Below, piece after piece: positions 27,000 to 37,082 of a DNA stretch of 64,000 nucleotides (positions are counted from its first letter, which is position 1; each line of letters opens with the position of its first letter). Source of the DNA: an uncultured Sulfurimonas sp. (GTDB taxonomy: Bacteria; Campylobacterota; Campylobacteria; Campylobacterales; Sulfurimonadaceae); the NCBI RefSeq assembly GCF_963662755.1, contig NZ_OY759725.1:558001-622000 (forward strand). Reading direction: 5' to 3'. Position numbers and translations under genes: made by a program. Below the pieces are notes generated by a model. It was not told the origin of the DNA, did not search any database, and saw nothing but the letters and a program-made list of their open reading frames with translations.

Positions 27000-28323
27000 G
27001 CCTGTAGAATATACGGAAAAAGATTACGATTTTATGAATAGCCTTAGTTCGGCTATTTTAGAGCAAACACCATCAAGAATAAGTAAAGTTATAAAAATTT
27101 GGCTAATAACAATCTTGCTTTTTGTTGTCTGGGCATCTCTAGCTGAAATTGATGAGATAACTAGAGGAGATGGGGATGTTATACCTTATGGACAAAATCA
27201 ACTTATTCAAAATCTTGAAGGTGGTATAGTAGAGTCTATTTTGGTTAAAGAGGGAGAGAGTGTTAAGCAGGGACAAGTTATTTTAAAAATAAGCAATGCA
27301 AAATCAATCTCTACATCAAAAACTAATGAAATGAAGTTTGATGAACTTGAAGCAAAAAGATTAAGATTGTATGCTCAAGCAAATGAATTAGAGTTTAAAT
27401 ATACCAAAAGAGATTCTTCTGAATTTAAAAAGCAGATAAAACTAGCTAAAGAGTTATATGACTCAAATAAGTTAGAATATTTAGCAAAAGATAACTCTTT
27501 TATAGAGCAGATTGAGCAAAGAAAACAAGAGTATAGAGAAGCAAAAGCTAGAGTTAGTTCTTTAAAAAAATCACTTGAATATGTTTCTGAAGAGATTGCT
27601 ATGACTGCACCGATGGTAAAAGAGGGTGTAAAATCAAAAGTAGATTTTCTAAAACTAAAAAGAGAAGCTAACAATATAGAAAATGATATAGAAGCCGCTG
27701 AGCTTTCACTTCCTCGTTTAGCATCTGCTATAACTGAGTATAGAGAAAAACGTACAGAATCACAGCAATTATTTATTAACAATGCTAAAAAAGAGCTAAA
27801 CGAAGTAACCGCAGAGTTATCAAGACTTAAAACTCAACAAGTAGCTTTTAGTGATCAAGTTGAGAGAACTATGGTTAAATCACCCGTTGATGGTATAGTT
27901 CAAAAGTTATTTATCAATACAGTTGGTGGTGTTATTCAACCTGGTGCAGACCTAGTAGAGATAGTTCCAACAAATGAAAAATTATTTTTAGAAGTAAAAA
28001 TAAAACCTAGCGACATAGCATTTTTGCATCCTGGTGCGGAAGCTAAAGTGAAAGTATCTGCTTATGATTATGCGATTCATGGTGGACTTATAGGAAAAGT
28101 TGTAAATATCTCACCTGATACTATTACAGATAACAAAGAAAATACTTTTTATCTCATTCATGTTGAAACAGAAAAAAATTATCTTGGAACAAAAGAGCAT
28201 CCTCTACAAATCATACCTGGTATGACTGTAAGTGTAGATATAGTAACTGGTAAAAAAACTGTAATGCAGTATATTTTAAAACCTATTTTAAAATCTAAAC
28301 AATATGTTTTTTCGGAACGATAA
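26983..28323 (+). CDS. lapC: HlyD-family type I secretion adaptor (LapC-like)
   Basis: 446 residues starting at TTG 26983, with GGAGG 8 bases upstream inside the ABC gene. One transmembrane helix near residues 35-52 (IWLITILLFVVWASLAEID), split lipoyl motif (GGIVESILVKEGESVKQG and VKSPVDGIVQKLF), long coiled coil (about 105-290), and a C-terminal beta domain with IIPGMTVSVDIVTGKKTV typical of HlyD/LapC. Its stop shares a base with the next start (TAATG). Confidence 0.93.
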   Translation: MKKTNKPVEYTEKDYDFMNSLSSAILEQTPSRISKVIKIWLITILLFVVWASLAEIDEITRGDGDVIPYGQNQLIQNLEGGIVESILVKEGESVKQGQVILKISNAKSISTSKTNEMKFDELEAKRLRLYAQANELEFKYTKRDSSEFKKQIKLAKELYDSNKLEYLAKDNSFIEQIEQRKQEYREAKARVSSLKKSLEYVSEEIAMTAPMVKEGVKSKVDFLKLKREANNIENDIEAAELSLPRLASAITEYREKRTESQQLFINNAKKELNEVTAELSRLKTQQVAFSDQVERTMVKSPVDGIVQKLFINTVGGVIQPGADLVEIVPTNEKLFLEVKIKPSDIAFLHPGAEAKVKVSAYDYAIHGGLIGKVVNISPDTITDNKENTFYLIHVETEKNYLGTKEHPLQIIPGMTVSVDIVTGKKTVMQYILKPILKSKQYVFSER

Positions 28324-28928
28324 TGCAAATTATATTTTTTAGCTCAAATATTGATACTATTGATGAATGGAAAATGCGACATAAACTCGACTCATTTATA
28401 TCTTGCTGTGATAAAGAATCACTAAATATTGAGCTAAAAAAAACAACTTCTTGTATAATAATTACTGACTATGATAGTGTAGCAGTTAATGTAAATCATT
28501 GGATATCATCCAATACTTTGCCAACAAATGTAATAGTTTTAGAAAGAGCACCTGAAATCACAACAGGTAAGATGCTAATCCATAACGGCATAAAAGCATA
28601 TGGTAACTCTAGGATGTTAACTCACCACTACTTACAAATGTTAAAAACTGTAGAAGATGGAAATATTTGGACTTATCCTCTACTTACAGCAAAACTAACA
28701 AATACTGTAGAAAAAAACTCCATAAATGAAGATGCAAAAACACTACTTCAGCATAGATTGTCTCAAAAAGAACAAGAAGTAGTTTATTTGATTCTTGAAG
28801 GTCTTACAAATGATGCAATTGCATCTAAAATAGATATAACAACAAGAACTGTAAAAGCTCATATTAGTGCAATATTTTCTAAACTTCACATTAACGATAG
28901 AGTCTCTTTAATTCTTCTTTTAAAATAA
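28323..28928 (+). CDS. LuxR-type regulator with degenerate receiver-like N-terminus
   Basis: 201 residues. The C-terminus (about 138-201) is a LuxR/GerE HTH (LSQKEQEVVYLILEGLTNDAIASKIDITTRTVKAHISAIFSKLHINDRVSLI in pieces). The N-terminal part looks like a receiver fold (IIFFSSN, IIITDYDS, VIVLE) but the acidic pair and Lys that support phosphorylation are not evident. It overlaps the adaptor gene by one base, so it is co-expressed with the secretion machinery. It probably adjusts transcription of the adhesin or its exporter by a non-phosphorylation signal. Confidence 0.8.
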   Translation: MQIIFFSSNIDTIDEWKMRHKLDSFISCCDKESLNIELKKTTSCIIITDYDSVAVNVNHWISSNTLPTNVIVLERAPEITTGKMLIHNGIKAYGNSRMLTHHYLQMLKTVEDGNIWTYPLLTAKLTNTVEKNSINEDAKTLLQHRLSQKEQEVVYLILEGLTNDAIASKIDITTRTVKAHISAIFSKLHINDRVSLILLLK

Positions 28929-28929
28929 G

Positions 28930-28958
28930 TTTAAACTCGAAACAAGTTCGAGTTTAAA
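28930..28958. terminator. Bidirectional terminator between the T1SS operon and the adhesin gene
   Basis: Perfect 12-bp arms (TTTAAACTCGAA, 28930-28941; complement 28947-28958) around a 5-base loop, A/T-rich on both sides. It begins just after the regulator stop at 28928 and overlaps the adhesin stop codon at 28954-28956, so it can serve both convergent transcripts. Confidence 0.8.
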
Positions 28959-31900
28959 AGTTACCTACATTTAAATCATCTTCTATTTTAAGAGTAACAG
29001 TTGGATCTTGTGAAGATACATAATCATCAAAACCTTCTTGTGTTTGGGTGTCTAACTTAGTCCACTCACCAGTATCAATATCGACTTTATCATCTTCATC
29101 ACCAAGAATAGTCAATGTTTTATCTAAAGTAGTGCTTGTATTGTTATCTAATATTTCATTAACATTTATAGTTTCAGATTTATCATTTGTCATATTAAAC
29201 ACTTCTTTACCACTATCAACCAAACTAGAGAAATTAAATACTTCATTTTCTCCTAATGAGTTGATATCAAAAACTACACTTTCATCATCAACAATAATAC
29301 CACTAGCATCTCCATTTGTATCAGATATAGTGTAGTTGCTTGAAGGATTTTCTTCTAATGTCAAAGTAATATTTTCTGTACTCTCAACTGTAGTATCTTG
29401 ATGTATTTCTATACTAAATGCAGAAGATGTTTGATGTGCCAAAACAACTACCTCATAAGAGATAGGTTCAAAATCATCGCCTTCTGTTGAAGTTCCTGTC
29501 AATGAAAACTTAACAACCGTATCTACATCAACAGCTTTATCTAAAGATACATTACAAACTAATATATCATTTATCTCTCCATCAGATGCAATTTTGTCTA
29601 TCATTTCTATACTTGCTACTGGTGGAATTGTTGGATCAATCACTGGAGTTATTACACTGCTATCTTTAAAATCAACATTTATAGTAAAGACAGGGTTAGC
29701 TATATCTCCATCTGCATCTGTTACTGAAGCAGTAAAAAATAGTGAATAATCTTCTTTGTCATTTGCAAGTGGATTTGCTACATACTTGTACGAACCATCA
29801 CTAAAATCAACAGTTAAAACACCTTTATCTCCTGATACATTATGAACTATACTGTCACCATTATTTGTATATGTAACTCCATCAACACTAAATGATGTAA
29901 AAGTACCACCATCTGCACCAACAATATTGCTAGCTGTTGCATCACCTATAACTACACCTGATATTGTTGCTAAAAGTTTATCACTTAAAGCTGATTCATC
30001 TGTAATTACTAAAGTATTTTCATTGTTATTAGTATTTGGAAATGAAACCATATCTAAGTATGTTTCATCAATATTTGACCCTACTCCAACAGCGTAAACT
30101 TTGTCAAATTTTCCAGTTACAAAATTTTCCCATGTACTTTGATACTTTGCTATTTCATTTTTATATGTGTCTGTATTTGGTACACCATCTGATAAAAAGT
30201 ATACAAAAGATTGATCTGCAGTAGGAGTTGGATCACTAGCAGAACCATAGTTATCTTTTAAAGCACGAAGAGGGTCATCATAATCAGTAGCACCCACTGC
30301 TTGTGTACCGTTTATTTTTAATATAACGTCATTTAAGTCAGATGACCAATTATTTTCATAAGCATTACTATCAAAAGTAATTAGTTTTACATTTACACTA
30401 CCTAAATCATCGTATGTATTTATAAGATCAGCAATCGCAGCTTTTGCAATATCCATACGATTTCCATCCATACTTCCAGATTTATCTAACATAACCACTA
30501 AGTTTGTAGTTATAGGAGTAATATTAACTTCTAAATTATGAGTAGTTCCAGTTGAACTTGGGGCATCATCTACTATATTAATATCAAAACCAGAATTTGT
30601 AATATCTCCATCATTATCAGTTACAGATATAGAGATATTATCTTTAACATCTCCATTACTATGATTTTGACTTGAGTTAAGTTTATATTCGTAACTTATC
30701 TCTCCGGTTGAAGAGTTATAATTTGTAAGAGTTATCTCGCCTTTATCAGTATCTATAGAGACATGAGAACTAGAACTATTTTGAGTAAGTGCGTTTAACT
30801 GATTTGATGTAAGCTCTCTGCCTTCAACATTTAAAGCTGAGATGCCATCAAGCGATGAAATACTAAATGCTCCTGTAGTAAACTCTGAACCACTGTTGTC
30901 ATCTCCATCAGTTAAACCTTCTTCTAGTACTTCATTATCTGCTACAGATATCACAGGAGTACCATCTGCAACAGCAGAAGAACCATGAACATAGAGAGTA
31001 ACAGTTGCACTTGCAGTTCCATCGCCACCATCAATACCTGCCAAACCATGCTCATCAGCAATAGTATACGTAAAGCTAGCTTCACCTGTATAACCAGCAG
31101 TTGGAGTAAATGTTACTTTTCCTGTGACAGGGTCAAATGAAACGGTGCCATTAGTTGCGTTAGTTACTCCGGTTATTGCTAATGTATCACCATCCACATC
31201 TGTATCATTACTTAATAACTCTGTAGAATCAATAACTAAATCAGTATCACTACTTGTAGCAAAAAGACTACTTGTATCTGTTTCTTGAATTAAAATAGAA
31301 GCATCTAAATATTGATAATTTCCACCATCTTTAGAGAATTCTGGTTGAAACACATAATTACCACCCTGATCCCAATAAACAATATCAACAGGATAATAAC
31401 CTGATTCAGGTATTGTAAATGGATCAAAAGCATCACTTGTTGGTGGCTGATTTGCATCTACTGCTGCTACTTGTGCACCATTTATCATGATTTGATAACC
31501 ATCATCACCTAAGACTTTAAAGCTATACTCACCAGCCTCAAGATAAACAGAACCAGTTAAGTGAATACCACCCTCTTCGTGATTAGAATCATCTATCCAT
31601 CTTAAAGAACTACTATCTGAACCTAAAAATCCTTCAAGATGTTTATCTTGAGAAAGATCATTTGCATTTGAAGAGTTTCCATAAAAAATATTTCCACCAA
31701 CAAAAGTAGCATCTGGAGTTTTTGAAGCTATCATAGTTCTAAAATCTTGAATATTATCTATAAGATAATTATCATCATCCCCTGAATCCTCAACCCCAAT
31801 ACCAAAATACTCACCAACTAATCCCATTTTAGTTGTAATAATTTCTCCATCATCAGTAGCGATTGGTGCTTCATTAAGGTTTGTCTCATTTAGGTTTACA

Positions 31901-34900
31901 TTGATATCAGTGTTATGAACTCCATCACTTGCAGTTACAATAATATCATTTAAGTTATCACCTAGTTCATAATCATCTGCGAATGAAGCTTCTCCTGCAG
32001 CTGTTAAGCTAATCTCACCTGTAGTAGCATCTATTGCAAATAGAGCATCACCTGCTTGGTTAGTTTCATTTGTTTTTATAGAGTAAGTAATAGTATCACC
32101 ATCTAAGTCTGTTGCAGCTACAGTTGCGATTGTTGCTCCAGCATCTGTGTTTTCAGAATAAGAGAATGTATACTCACTATCACCTGGATTTACTGGAGTA
32201 AAGATAGGTCCATTATCATTAAGGTTTGTCTCATTTAGGTTTACATTGATATCAGTGTTATGAACTCCATCACTTGCAGTTACAATAATATCATTTAAGT
32301 TATCACCTAGTTCATAATCATCTGCGAATGAAGCTTCTCCTGCAGCTGTTAAGCTAATCTCACCTGTAGTAGCATCTATTGCAAATAGAGCATCACCTGC
32401 TTGGTTAGTTTCATTTGTTTTTATAGAGTAAGTAATAGTATCACCATCTAAGTCTGTTGCAGCTACAGTTGCGATTGTTGCTCCAGCATCTGTGTTTTCA
32501 GAATAAGAGAATGTATACTCACTATCACCTGGATTTACTGGAGTAAAGATAGGTCCATTATCATTAAGGTTTGTCTCATTTAGGTTTACATTGATATCAG
32601 TGTTATGAACTCCATCACTTGCAGTTACAATAATATCATTTAAGTTATCACCTAGTTCATAATCATCTGCGAATGAAGCTTCTCCTGCAGCTGTTAAGCT
32701 AATCTCACCTGTAGTAGCATCTATTGCAAATAGAGCATCACCTGCTTGGTTAGTTTCATTTGTTTTTATAGAGTAAGTAATAGTATCACCATCTAAGTCT
32801 GTTGCAGCTACAGTTGCGATTGTTGCTCCAGCATCTGTGTTTTCAGAATAAGAGAATGTATACTCACTATCACCTGGATTTACTGGAGTAAAGATAGGTC
32901 CATTATCATTAAGGTTTGTCTCATTTAGGTTTACATTGATATCAGTGTTATGAACTCCATCACTTGCAGTTACAATAATATCATTTAAGTTATCACCTAG
33001 TTCATAATCATCTGCGAATGAAGCTTCTCCTGCAGCTGTTAAGCTAATCTCACCTGTAGTAGCATCTATTGCAAATAGAGCATCACCTGCTTGGTTAGTT
33101 TCATTTGTTTTTATAGAGTAAGTAATAGTATCACCATCTAAGTCTGTTGCAGCTACAGTTGCGATTGTTGCTCCAGCATCTGTGTTTTCAGAATAAGAGA
33201 ATGTATACTCACTATCACCTGGATTTACTGGAGTAAAGATAGGTCCATTATCATTAAGGTTTGTCTCATTTAGGTTTACATTGATATCAGTGTTATGAAC
33301 TCCATCACTTGCAGTTACAATAATATCATTTAAGTTATCACCTAGTTCATAATCATCTGCGAATGAAGCTTCTCCTGCAGCTGTTAAGCTAATCTCACCT
33401 GTAGTAGCATCTATTGCAAATAGAGCATCACCTGCTTGGTTAGTTTCATTTGTTTTTATAGAGTAAGTAATAGTATCACCATCTAAGTCTGTTGCAGCTA
33501 CAGTTGCGATTGTTGCTCCAGCATCTGTGTTTTCAGAATAAGAGAATGTATACTCACTATCACCTGGATTTACTGGAGTAAAGATAGGTCCATTATCATT
33601 AAGGTTTGTCTCATTTAGGTTTACATTGATATCAGTGTTATGAACTCCATCACTTGCAGTTACAATAATATCATTTAAGTTATCACCTAGTTCATAATCA
33701 TCTGCGAATGAAGCTTCTCCTGCAGCTGTTAAGCTAATCTCACCTGTAGTAGCATCTATTGCAAATAGAGCATCACCTGCTTGGTTAGTTTCATTTGTTT
33801 TTATAGAGTAAGTAATAGTATCACCATCTAAGTCTGTTGCAGCTACAGTTGCGATTGTTGCTCCAGCATCTGTGTTTTCAGAATAAGAGAATGTATACTC
33901 ACTATCACCTGGATTTACTGGAGTAAAGATAGGTCCATTATCATTAAGGTTTGTCTCATTTAGGTTTACATTGATATCAGTGTTATGAACTCCATCACTT
34001 GCAGTTACAATAATATCATTTAAGTTATCACCTAGTTCATAATCATCTGCGAATGAAGCTTCTCCTGCAGCTGTTAAGCTAATCTCACCTGTAGTAGCAT
34101 CTATTGCAAATAGAGCATCACCTGCTTGGTTAGTTTCATTTGTTTTTATAGAGTAAGTAATAGTATCACCATCTAAGTCTGTTGCAGCTACAGTTGCGAT
34201 TGTTGCTCCAGCATCTGTGTTTTCAGAATAAGAGAATGTATACTCACTATCACCTGGATTTACTGGAGTAAAGATAGGTCCATTATCATTAAGGTTTGTC
34301 TCATTTAGGTTTACATTGATATCAGTGTTATGAACTCCATCACTTGCAGTTACAATAATATCATTTAAGTTATCACCTAGTTCATAATCATCTGCGAATG
34401 AAGCTTCTCCTGCAGCTGTTAAGCTAATCTCACCTGTAGTAGCATCTATTGCAAATAGAGCATCACCTGCTTGGTTAGTTTCATTTGTTTTTATAGAGTA
34501 AGTAATAGTATCACCATCTAAGTCTGTTGCAGCTACAGTTGCGATTGTTGCTCCAGCATCTGTGTTTTCAGAATAAGAGAATGTATACTCACTATCACCT
34601 GGATTTACTGGAGTAAAGATAGGTCCATTATCATTAAGGTTTGTCTCATTTAGGTTTACATTGATATCAGTGTTATGAACTCCATCACTTGCAGTTACAA
34701 TAATATCATTTAAGTTATCACCTAGTTCATAATCATCTGCGAATGAAGCTTCTCCTGCAGCTGTTAAGCTAATCTCACCTGTAGTAGCATCTATTGCAAA
34801 TAGAGCATCACCTGCTTGGTTAGTTTCATTTGTTTTTATAGAGTAAGTAATAGTATCACCATCTAAGTCTGTTGCAGCTACAGTTGCGATTGTTGCTCCA

Positions 34901-36507
34901 GCATCTGTGTTTTCAGAATAAGAGAATGTATACTCACTATCACCTGGATTTACTGGAGTAAAGATAGGTCCATTATCATTAAGGTTTGTCTCATTTAGGT
35001 TTACATTGATATCAGTGTTATGAACTCCATCACTTGCAGTTACAATAATATCATTTAAGTTATCACCTAGTTCATAATCATCTGCGAATGAAGCTTCTCC
35101 TGCAGCTGTTAAGCTAATCTCACCTGTAGTAGCATCTATTGCAAATAGAGCATCACCTGCTTGGTTAGTTTCATTTGTTTTTATAGAGTAAGTAATAGTA
35201 TCACCATCTAAGTCTGTTGCAGCTACAGTTGCGATTGTTGCTCCAGCATCTGTGTTTTCAGAATAAGAGAATGTATACTCACTATCACCTGGATTTACTG
35301 GAGTAAAGATAGGTCCATTATCATTAAGGTTTGTCTCATTTAGGTTTACATTGATATCAGTGTTATGAACTCCATCACTTGCAGTTACAATAATATCATT
35401 TAAGTTATCACCTAGTTCATAATCATCTGCGAATGAAGCTTCTCCTGCAGCTGTTAAGCTAATCTCACCTGTAGTAGCATCTATTGCAAATAGAGCATCA
35501 CCTGCTTGGTTAGTTTCATTTGTTTTTATAGAGTAAGTAATAGTATCACCATCTAAGTCTGTTGCAGCTACAGTTGCGATTGTTGCTCCAGCATCTGTGT
35601 TTTCAGAATAAGAGAATGTATACTCACTATCACCTGGATTTACTGGAGTAAAGATAGGTCCATTATCATTAAGGTTTGTCTCATTTAGGTTTACATTGAT
35701 ATCAGTGTTATGAACTCCATCACTTGCAGTTACAATAATATCATTTAAGTTATCACCTAGTTCATAATCATCTGCGAATGAAGCTTCTCCTGCAGCTGTT
35801 AAGCTAATCTCACCTGTAGTAGCATCTATTGCAAATAGAGCATCACCTGCTTGGTTAGTTTCATTTGTTTTTATAGAGTAAGTAATAGTATCACCATCTA
35901 AGTCTGTTGCAGCTACAGTTGCGATTGTTGCTCCAGCATCTGTGTTTTCAGAATAAGAGAATGTATACTCACTATCACCTGGATTTACTGGAGTAAAGAT
36001 AGGTTTATTATTTTCATAAACATCTTCATTTATATCTAGTACACGAAAATTATTTTCTTGAGTATCATTAAATTCTATATCTCTAAGATCTGCATTAATA
36101 TCAGTGATGCCCCCATTAGCTTCTGCAAAATTGGCTGGTCCACCTTCAGTAGACTCTGCACTAGGTGAACCTTCTTCACCAGCGGCAGTCTCTAAGTCTT
36201 CTACATCCTCTTCTTCTAAAAGGGAAGCTATTTCGTCTTTTGGTTGTTCAGCAATTTCTTGGGTTGGTTCTTCTGAAAAATTTTGTAAAAAGTTCATCCG
36301 TTCTTCTGAATCACCGAGTACTACTATTGAATTTTTACCATTGTTAAAATTTATTACAGCAGACTCATAAGGTCTATTATTTACATCACCTAGAATTTTT
36401 TCCCCATCAAATACATCATCACCACTTCTCAACTCTCTTTGATAACCATCAACTGACACAGCATAAAATTTTCCGTCAATCTCAGTAACTTTTCCAATAA
36501 TAGACAT
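28954..36507 (-). CDS. lapA: Giant LapA-type repeat adhesin with retention module, LapG site, PA14 and VWA domains
   Basis: 2517 residues. In order: N-terminal retention module (1 to about 80, starting MSIIGKVTEIDGKFYAVS); acidic linker with TAAG at 107-110, the cleavage motif of LapG in Pseudomonas LapA; twelve 115-residue cadherin-like repeats (about 168-1547); PA14/GLEYA-like domain (about 1560-1742, GEYFGIG, YSFKVLGDDGYQIMINGAQ); cadherin-like/tandem-95 domain (about 1746-1840); T1SS-143/DUF5801-like domain (about 1850-1985); von Willebrand A domain (about 1995-2190) with MIDAS DKSGSM; Calx-beta-like domain (about 2292-2400); C-terminal secretion region. No clear RTX nonapeptide array. 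Secreted by the adjacent type I system and held in the outer membrane until LapG cuts it; biofilm or surface attachment is inferred. Confidence 0.92.
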   Translation of the reverse strand: MSIIGKVTEIDGKFYAVSVDGYQRELRSGDDVFDGEKILGDVNNRPYESAVINFNNGKNSIVVLGDSEERMNFLQNFSEEPTQEIAEQPKDEIASLLEEEDVEDLETAAGEEGSPSAESTEGGPANFAEANGGITDINADLRDIEFNDTQENNFRVLDINEDVYENNKPIFTPVNPGDSEYTFSYSENTDAGATIATVAATDLDGDTITYSIKTNETNQAGDALFAIDATTGEISLTAAGEASFADDYELGDNLNDIIVTASDGVHNTDINVNLNETNLNDNGPIFTPVNPGDSEYTFSYSENTDAGATIATVAATDLDGDTITYSIKTNETNQAGDALFAIDATTGEISLTAAGEASFADDYELGDNLNDIIVTASDGVHNTDINVNLNETNLNDNGPIFTPVNPGDSEYTFSYSENTDAGATIATVAATDLDGDTITYSIKTNETNQAGDALFAIDATTGEISLTAAGEASFADDYELGDNLNDIIVTASDGVHNTDINVNLNETNLNDNGPIFTPVNPGDSEYTFSYSENTDAGATIATVAATDLDGDTITYSIKTNETNQAGDALFAIDATTGEISLTAAGEASFADDYELGDNLNDIIVTASDGVHNTDINVNLNETNLNDNGPIFTPVNPGDSEYTFSYSENTDAGATIATVAATDLDGDTITYSIKTNETNQAGDALFAIDATTGEISLTAAGEASFADDYELGDNLNDIIVTASDGVHNTDINVNLNETNLNDNGPIFTPVNPGDSEYTFSYSENTDAGATIATVAATDLDGDTITYSIKTNETNQAGDALFAIDATTGEISLTAAGEASFADDYELGDNLNDIIVTASDGVHNTDINVNLNETNLNDNGPIFTPVNPGDSEYTFSYSENTDAGATIATVAATDLDGDTITYSIKTNETNQAGDALFAIDATTGEISLTAAGEASFADDYELGDNLNDIIVTASDGVHNTDINVNLNETNLNDNGPIFTPVNPGDSEYTFSYSENTDAGATIATVAATDLDGDTITYSIKTNETNQAGDALFAIDATTGEISLTAAGEASFADDYELGDNLNDIIVTASDGVHNTDINVNLNETNLNDNGPIFTPVNPGDSEYTFSYSENTDAGATIATVAATDLDGDTITYSIKTNETNQAGDALFAIDATTGEISLTAAGEASFADDYELGDNLNDIIVTASDGVHNTDINVNLNETNLNDNGPIFTPVNPGDSEYTFSYSENTDAGATIATVAATDLDGDTITYSIKTNETNQAGDALFAIDATTGEISLTAAGEASFADDYELGDNLNDIIVTASDGVHNTDINVNLNETNLNDNGPIFTPVNPGDSEYTFSYSENTDAGATIATVAATDLDGDTITYSIKTNETNQAGDALFAIDATTGEISLTAAGEASFADDYELGDNLNDIIVTASDGVHNTDINVNLNETNLNDNGPIFTPVNPGDSEYTFSYSENTDAGATIATVAATDLDGDTITYSIKTNETNQAGDALFAIDATTGEISLTAAGEASFADDYELGDNLNDIIVTASDGVHNTDINVNLNETNLNEAPIATDDGEIITTKMGLVGEYFGIGVEDSGDDDNYLIDNIQDFRTMIASKTPDATFVGGNIFYGNSSNANDLSQDKHLEGFLGSDSSSLRWIDDSNHEEGGIHLTGSVYLEAGEYSFKVLGDDGYQIMINGAQVAAVDANQPPTSDAFDPFTIPESGYYPVDIVYWDQGGNYVFQPEFSKDGGNYQYLDASILIQETDTSSLFATSSDTDLVIDSTELLSNDTDVDGDTLAITGVTNATNGTVSFDPVTGKVTFTPTAGYTGEASFTYTIADEHGLAGIDGGDGTASATVTLYVHGSSAVADGTPVISVADNEVLEEGLTDGDDNSGSEFTTGAFSISSLDGISALNVEGRELTSNQLNALTQNSSSSHVSIDTDKGEITLTNYNSSTGEISYEYKLNSSQNHSNGDVKDNISISVTDNDGDITNSGFDINIVDDAPSSTGTTHNLEVNITPITTNLVVMLDKSGSMDGNRMDIAKAAIADLINTYDDLGSVNVKLITFDSNAYENNWSSDLNDVILKINGTQAVGATDYDDPLRALKDNYGSASDPTPTADQSFVYFLSDGVPNTDTYKNEIAKYQSTWENFVTGKFDKVYAVGVGSNIDETYLDMVSFPNTNNNENTLVITDESALSDKLLATISGVVIGDATASNIVGADGGTFTSFSVDGVTYTNNGDSIVHNVSGDKGVLTVDFSDGSYKYVANPLANDKEDYSLFFTASVTDADGDIANPVFTINVDFKDSSVITPVIDPTIPPVASIEMIDKIASDGEINDILVCNVSLDKAVDVDTVVKFSLTGTSTEGDDFEPISYEVVVLAHQTSSAFSIEIHQDTTVESTENITLTLEENPSSNYTISDTNGDASGIIVDDESVVFDINSLGENEVFNFSSLVDSGKEVFNMTNDKSETINVNEILDNNTSTTLDKTLTILGDEDDKVDIDTGEWTKLDTQTQEGFDDYVSSQDPTVTLKIEDDLNVGNF
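31867..36006 (-). repeat. Twelve tandem 345-bp repeats inside the adhesin gene
   Basis: Period 345 bases (115 codons), seen from landmarks at 32211, 32556, 32901, 33246, 33591, 33936, 34281, 34626, 34971, 35316 and 35661 plus the divergent edge at 36006. By eye every copy has the same nucleotides, including synonymous positions; only the outer junctions differ (NK instead of NG at the start, NEAP at the end). The unit encodes one cadherin-like domain with calcium-type acidic motifs (DLDGDTITYS). Confidence 0.97.
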
Positions 36508-36544
36508 ATCAACCCCTTATTTATAGCAAATACTAAGTTCAATT

Positions 36545-36550
36545 ATTATA
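36545..36550 (-). promoter_or_regulatory. Putative -10 of the adhesin promoter
   Basis: TATAAT on the minus strand, 38 bases before the adhesin ATG. No good -35 is seen, which is common for Campylobacterota sigma-70 promoters. The ribosome site AAGGGG lies 5 bases before the ATG. Confidence 0.4.
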
Positions 36551-36619
36551 ACACGATAAACTTATTCTTCGTTACTATAACTATTTACGTAAGAATACTT
36601 AAACAAAAAATTAAACTCT

Positions 36620-36637
36620 ATTGTACTTGAGTACAAT
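36620..36637. promoter_or_regulatory. Operator-like inverted repeat upstream of the adhesin
   Basis: ATTGTACT-TG-AGTACAAT, a perfect 8-2-8 inverted repeat about 70 bases upstream of the putative -10. A dimeric regulator such as the LuxR-type protein encoded at 28323-28928 could bind there, but there is no direct support. Confidence 0.4.
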
Positions 36638-36896
36638 AAATAAAATATACATACAATACAGCCTAGGCTATCCTAGTAAAACGCTTAAAAAAATGAGGAT
36701 GCTATTTTATAGATTGCCAAGTACCAACACAACATTTAAAAAGTTTAGGCGCAAAATAAGTAAAAAGAGAGTATTTAAAAAAAGATTATTGAAAGTAAAT
36801 ATGAAAAATATAAATCATACATTGGGAAATAGATGCAAAAATCAGATTGTCACACTTAAATGGGCAAATAGAAATTTTAAGAGGTAGTTCTTCAAG

Positions 36897-36986
36897 TGGT
36901 GGACAAGGAGAGATTCGAACTCTCGGTACAGTTACCCGTACGCATCCTTAGCAGGGATGTGGTTTCAGCCGCTCACCCACTTGTCC
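36897..36986 (-). tRNA. tRNA-Ser (anticodon GCU), CCA encoded
   Basis: Read from 36986 on the minus strand: 7-bp acceptor stem GGACAAG/CTTGTCC, D arm, anticodon stem CATCC/GGATG with loop CTGCTAA (anticodon GCT), a long variable arm as expected for serine, T arm with GTTCGAATC, then discriminator A and encoded CCA (36897-36899). About 90 bases. It lies between the adhesin and lapG genes. Confidence 0.95.
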
Positions 36987-37082
36987 TTTTGAAGAGTGCA
37001 ATTATAATCACACTTGCATAACAATTAGCTTAAATGAATCTAGTTTATATTATAATATTTCAAAACAAAAAAGGAATCTACT

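Larger units (their letters stand above)
36508..36896. other. Intergenic region upstream of the adhesin gene
   Basis: 389 bases without a convincing gene. It holds a TATAAT -10 for the adhesin (36545-36550 on the minus strand; start codon at 36507 with AAGGGG upstream) and a perfect 8-bp inverted repeat (36620-36637). An 88-codon plus-strand frame at 36621-36887 is very basic, lacks a good ribosome site and runs up to the tRNA; I do not count it as a gene. Confidence 0.6.

Noticed and set aside
31867..36006. CRISPR array
   Set aside because: The 345-bp units are contiguous, identical and coding, with no spacers; they are protein repeats.
28954..36507. RTX adhesin with calcium nonapeptide repeats
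   Set aside because: No GGxGxDxxx array is visible; calcium-type motifs are those of cadherin-like and Calx-beta domains.
36621..36887. 88-codon plus-strand reading frame before the tRNA
   Set aside because: Very basic, no ribosome site, no family resemblance, and overlaps a regulatory-looking inverted repeat.
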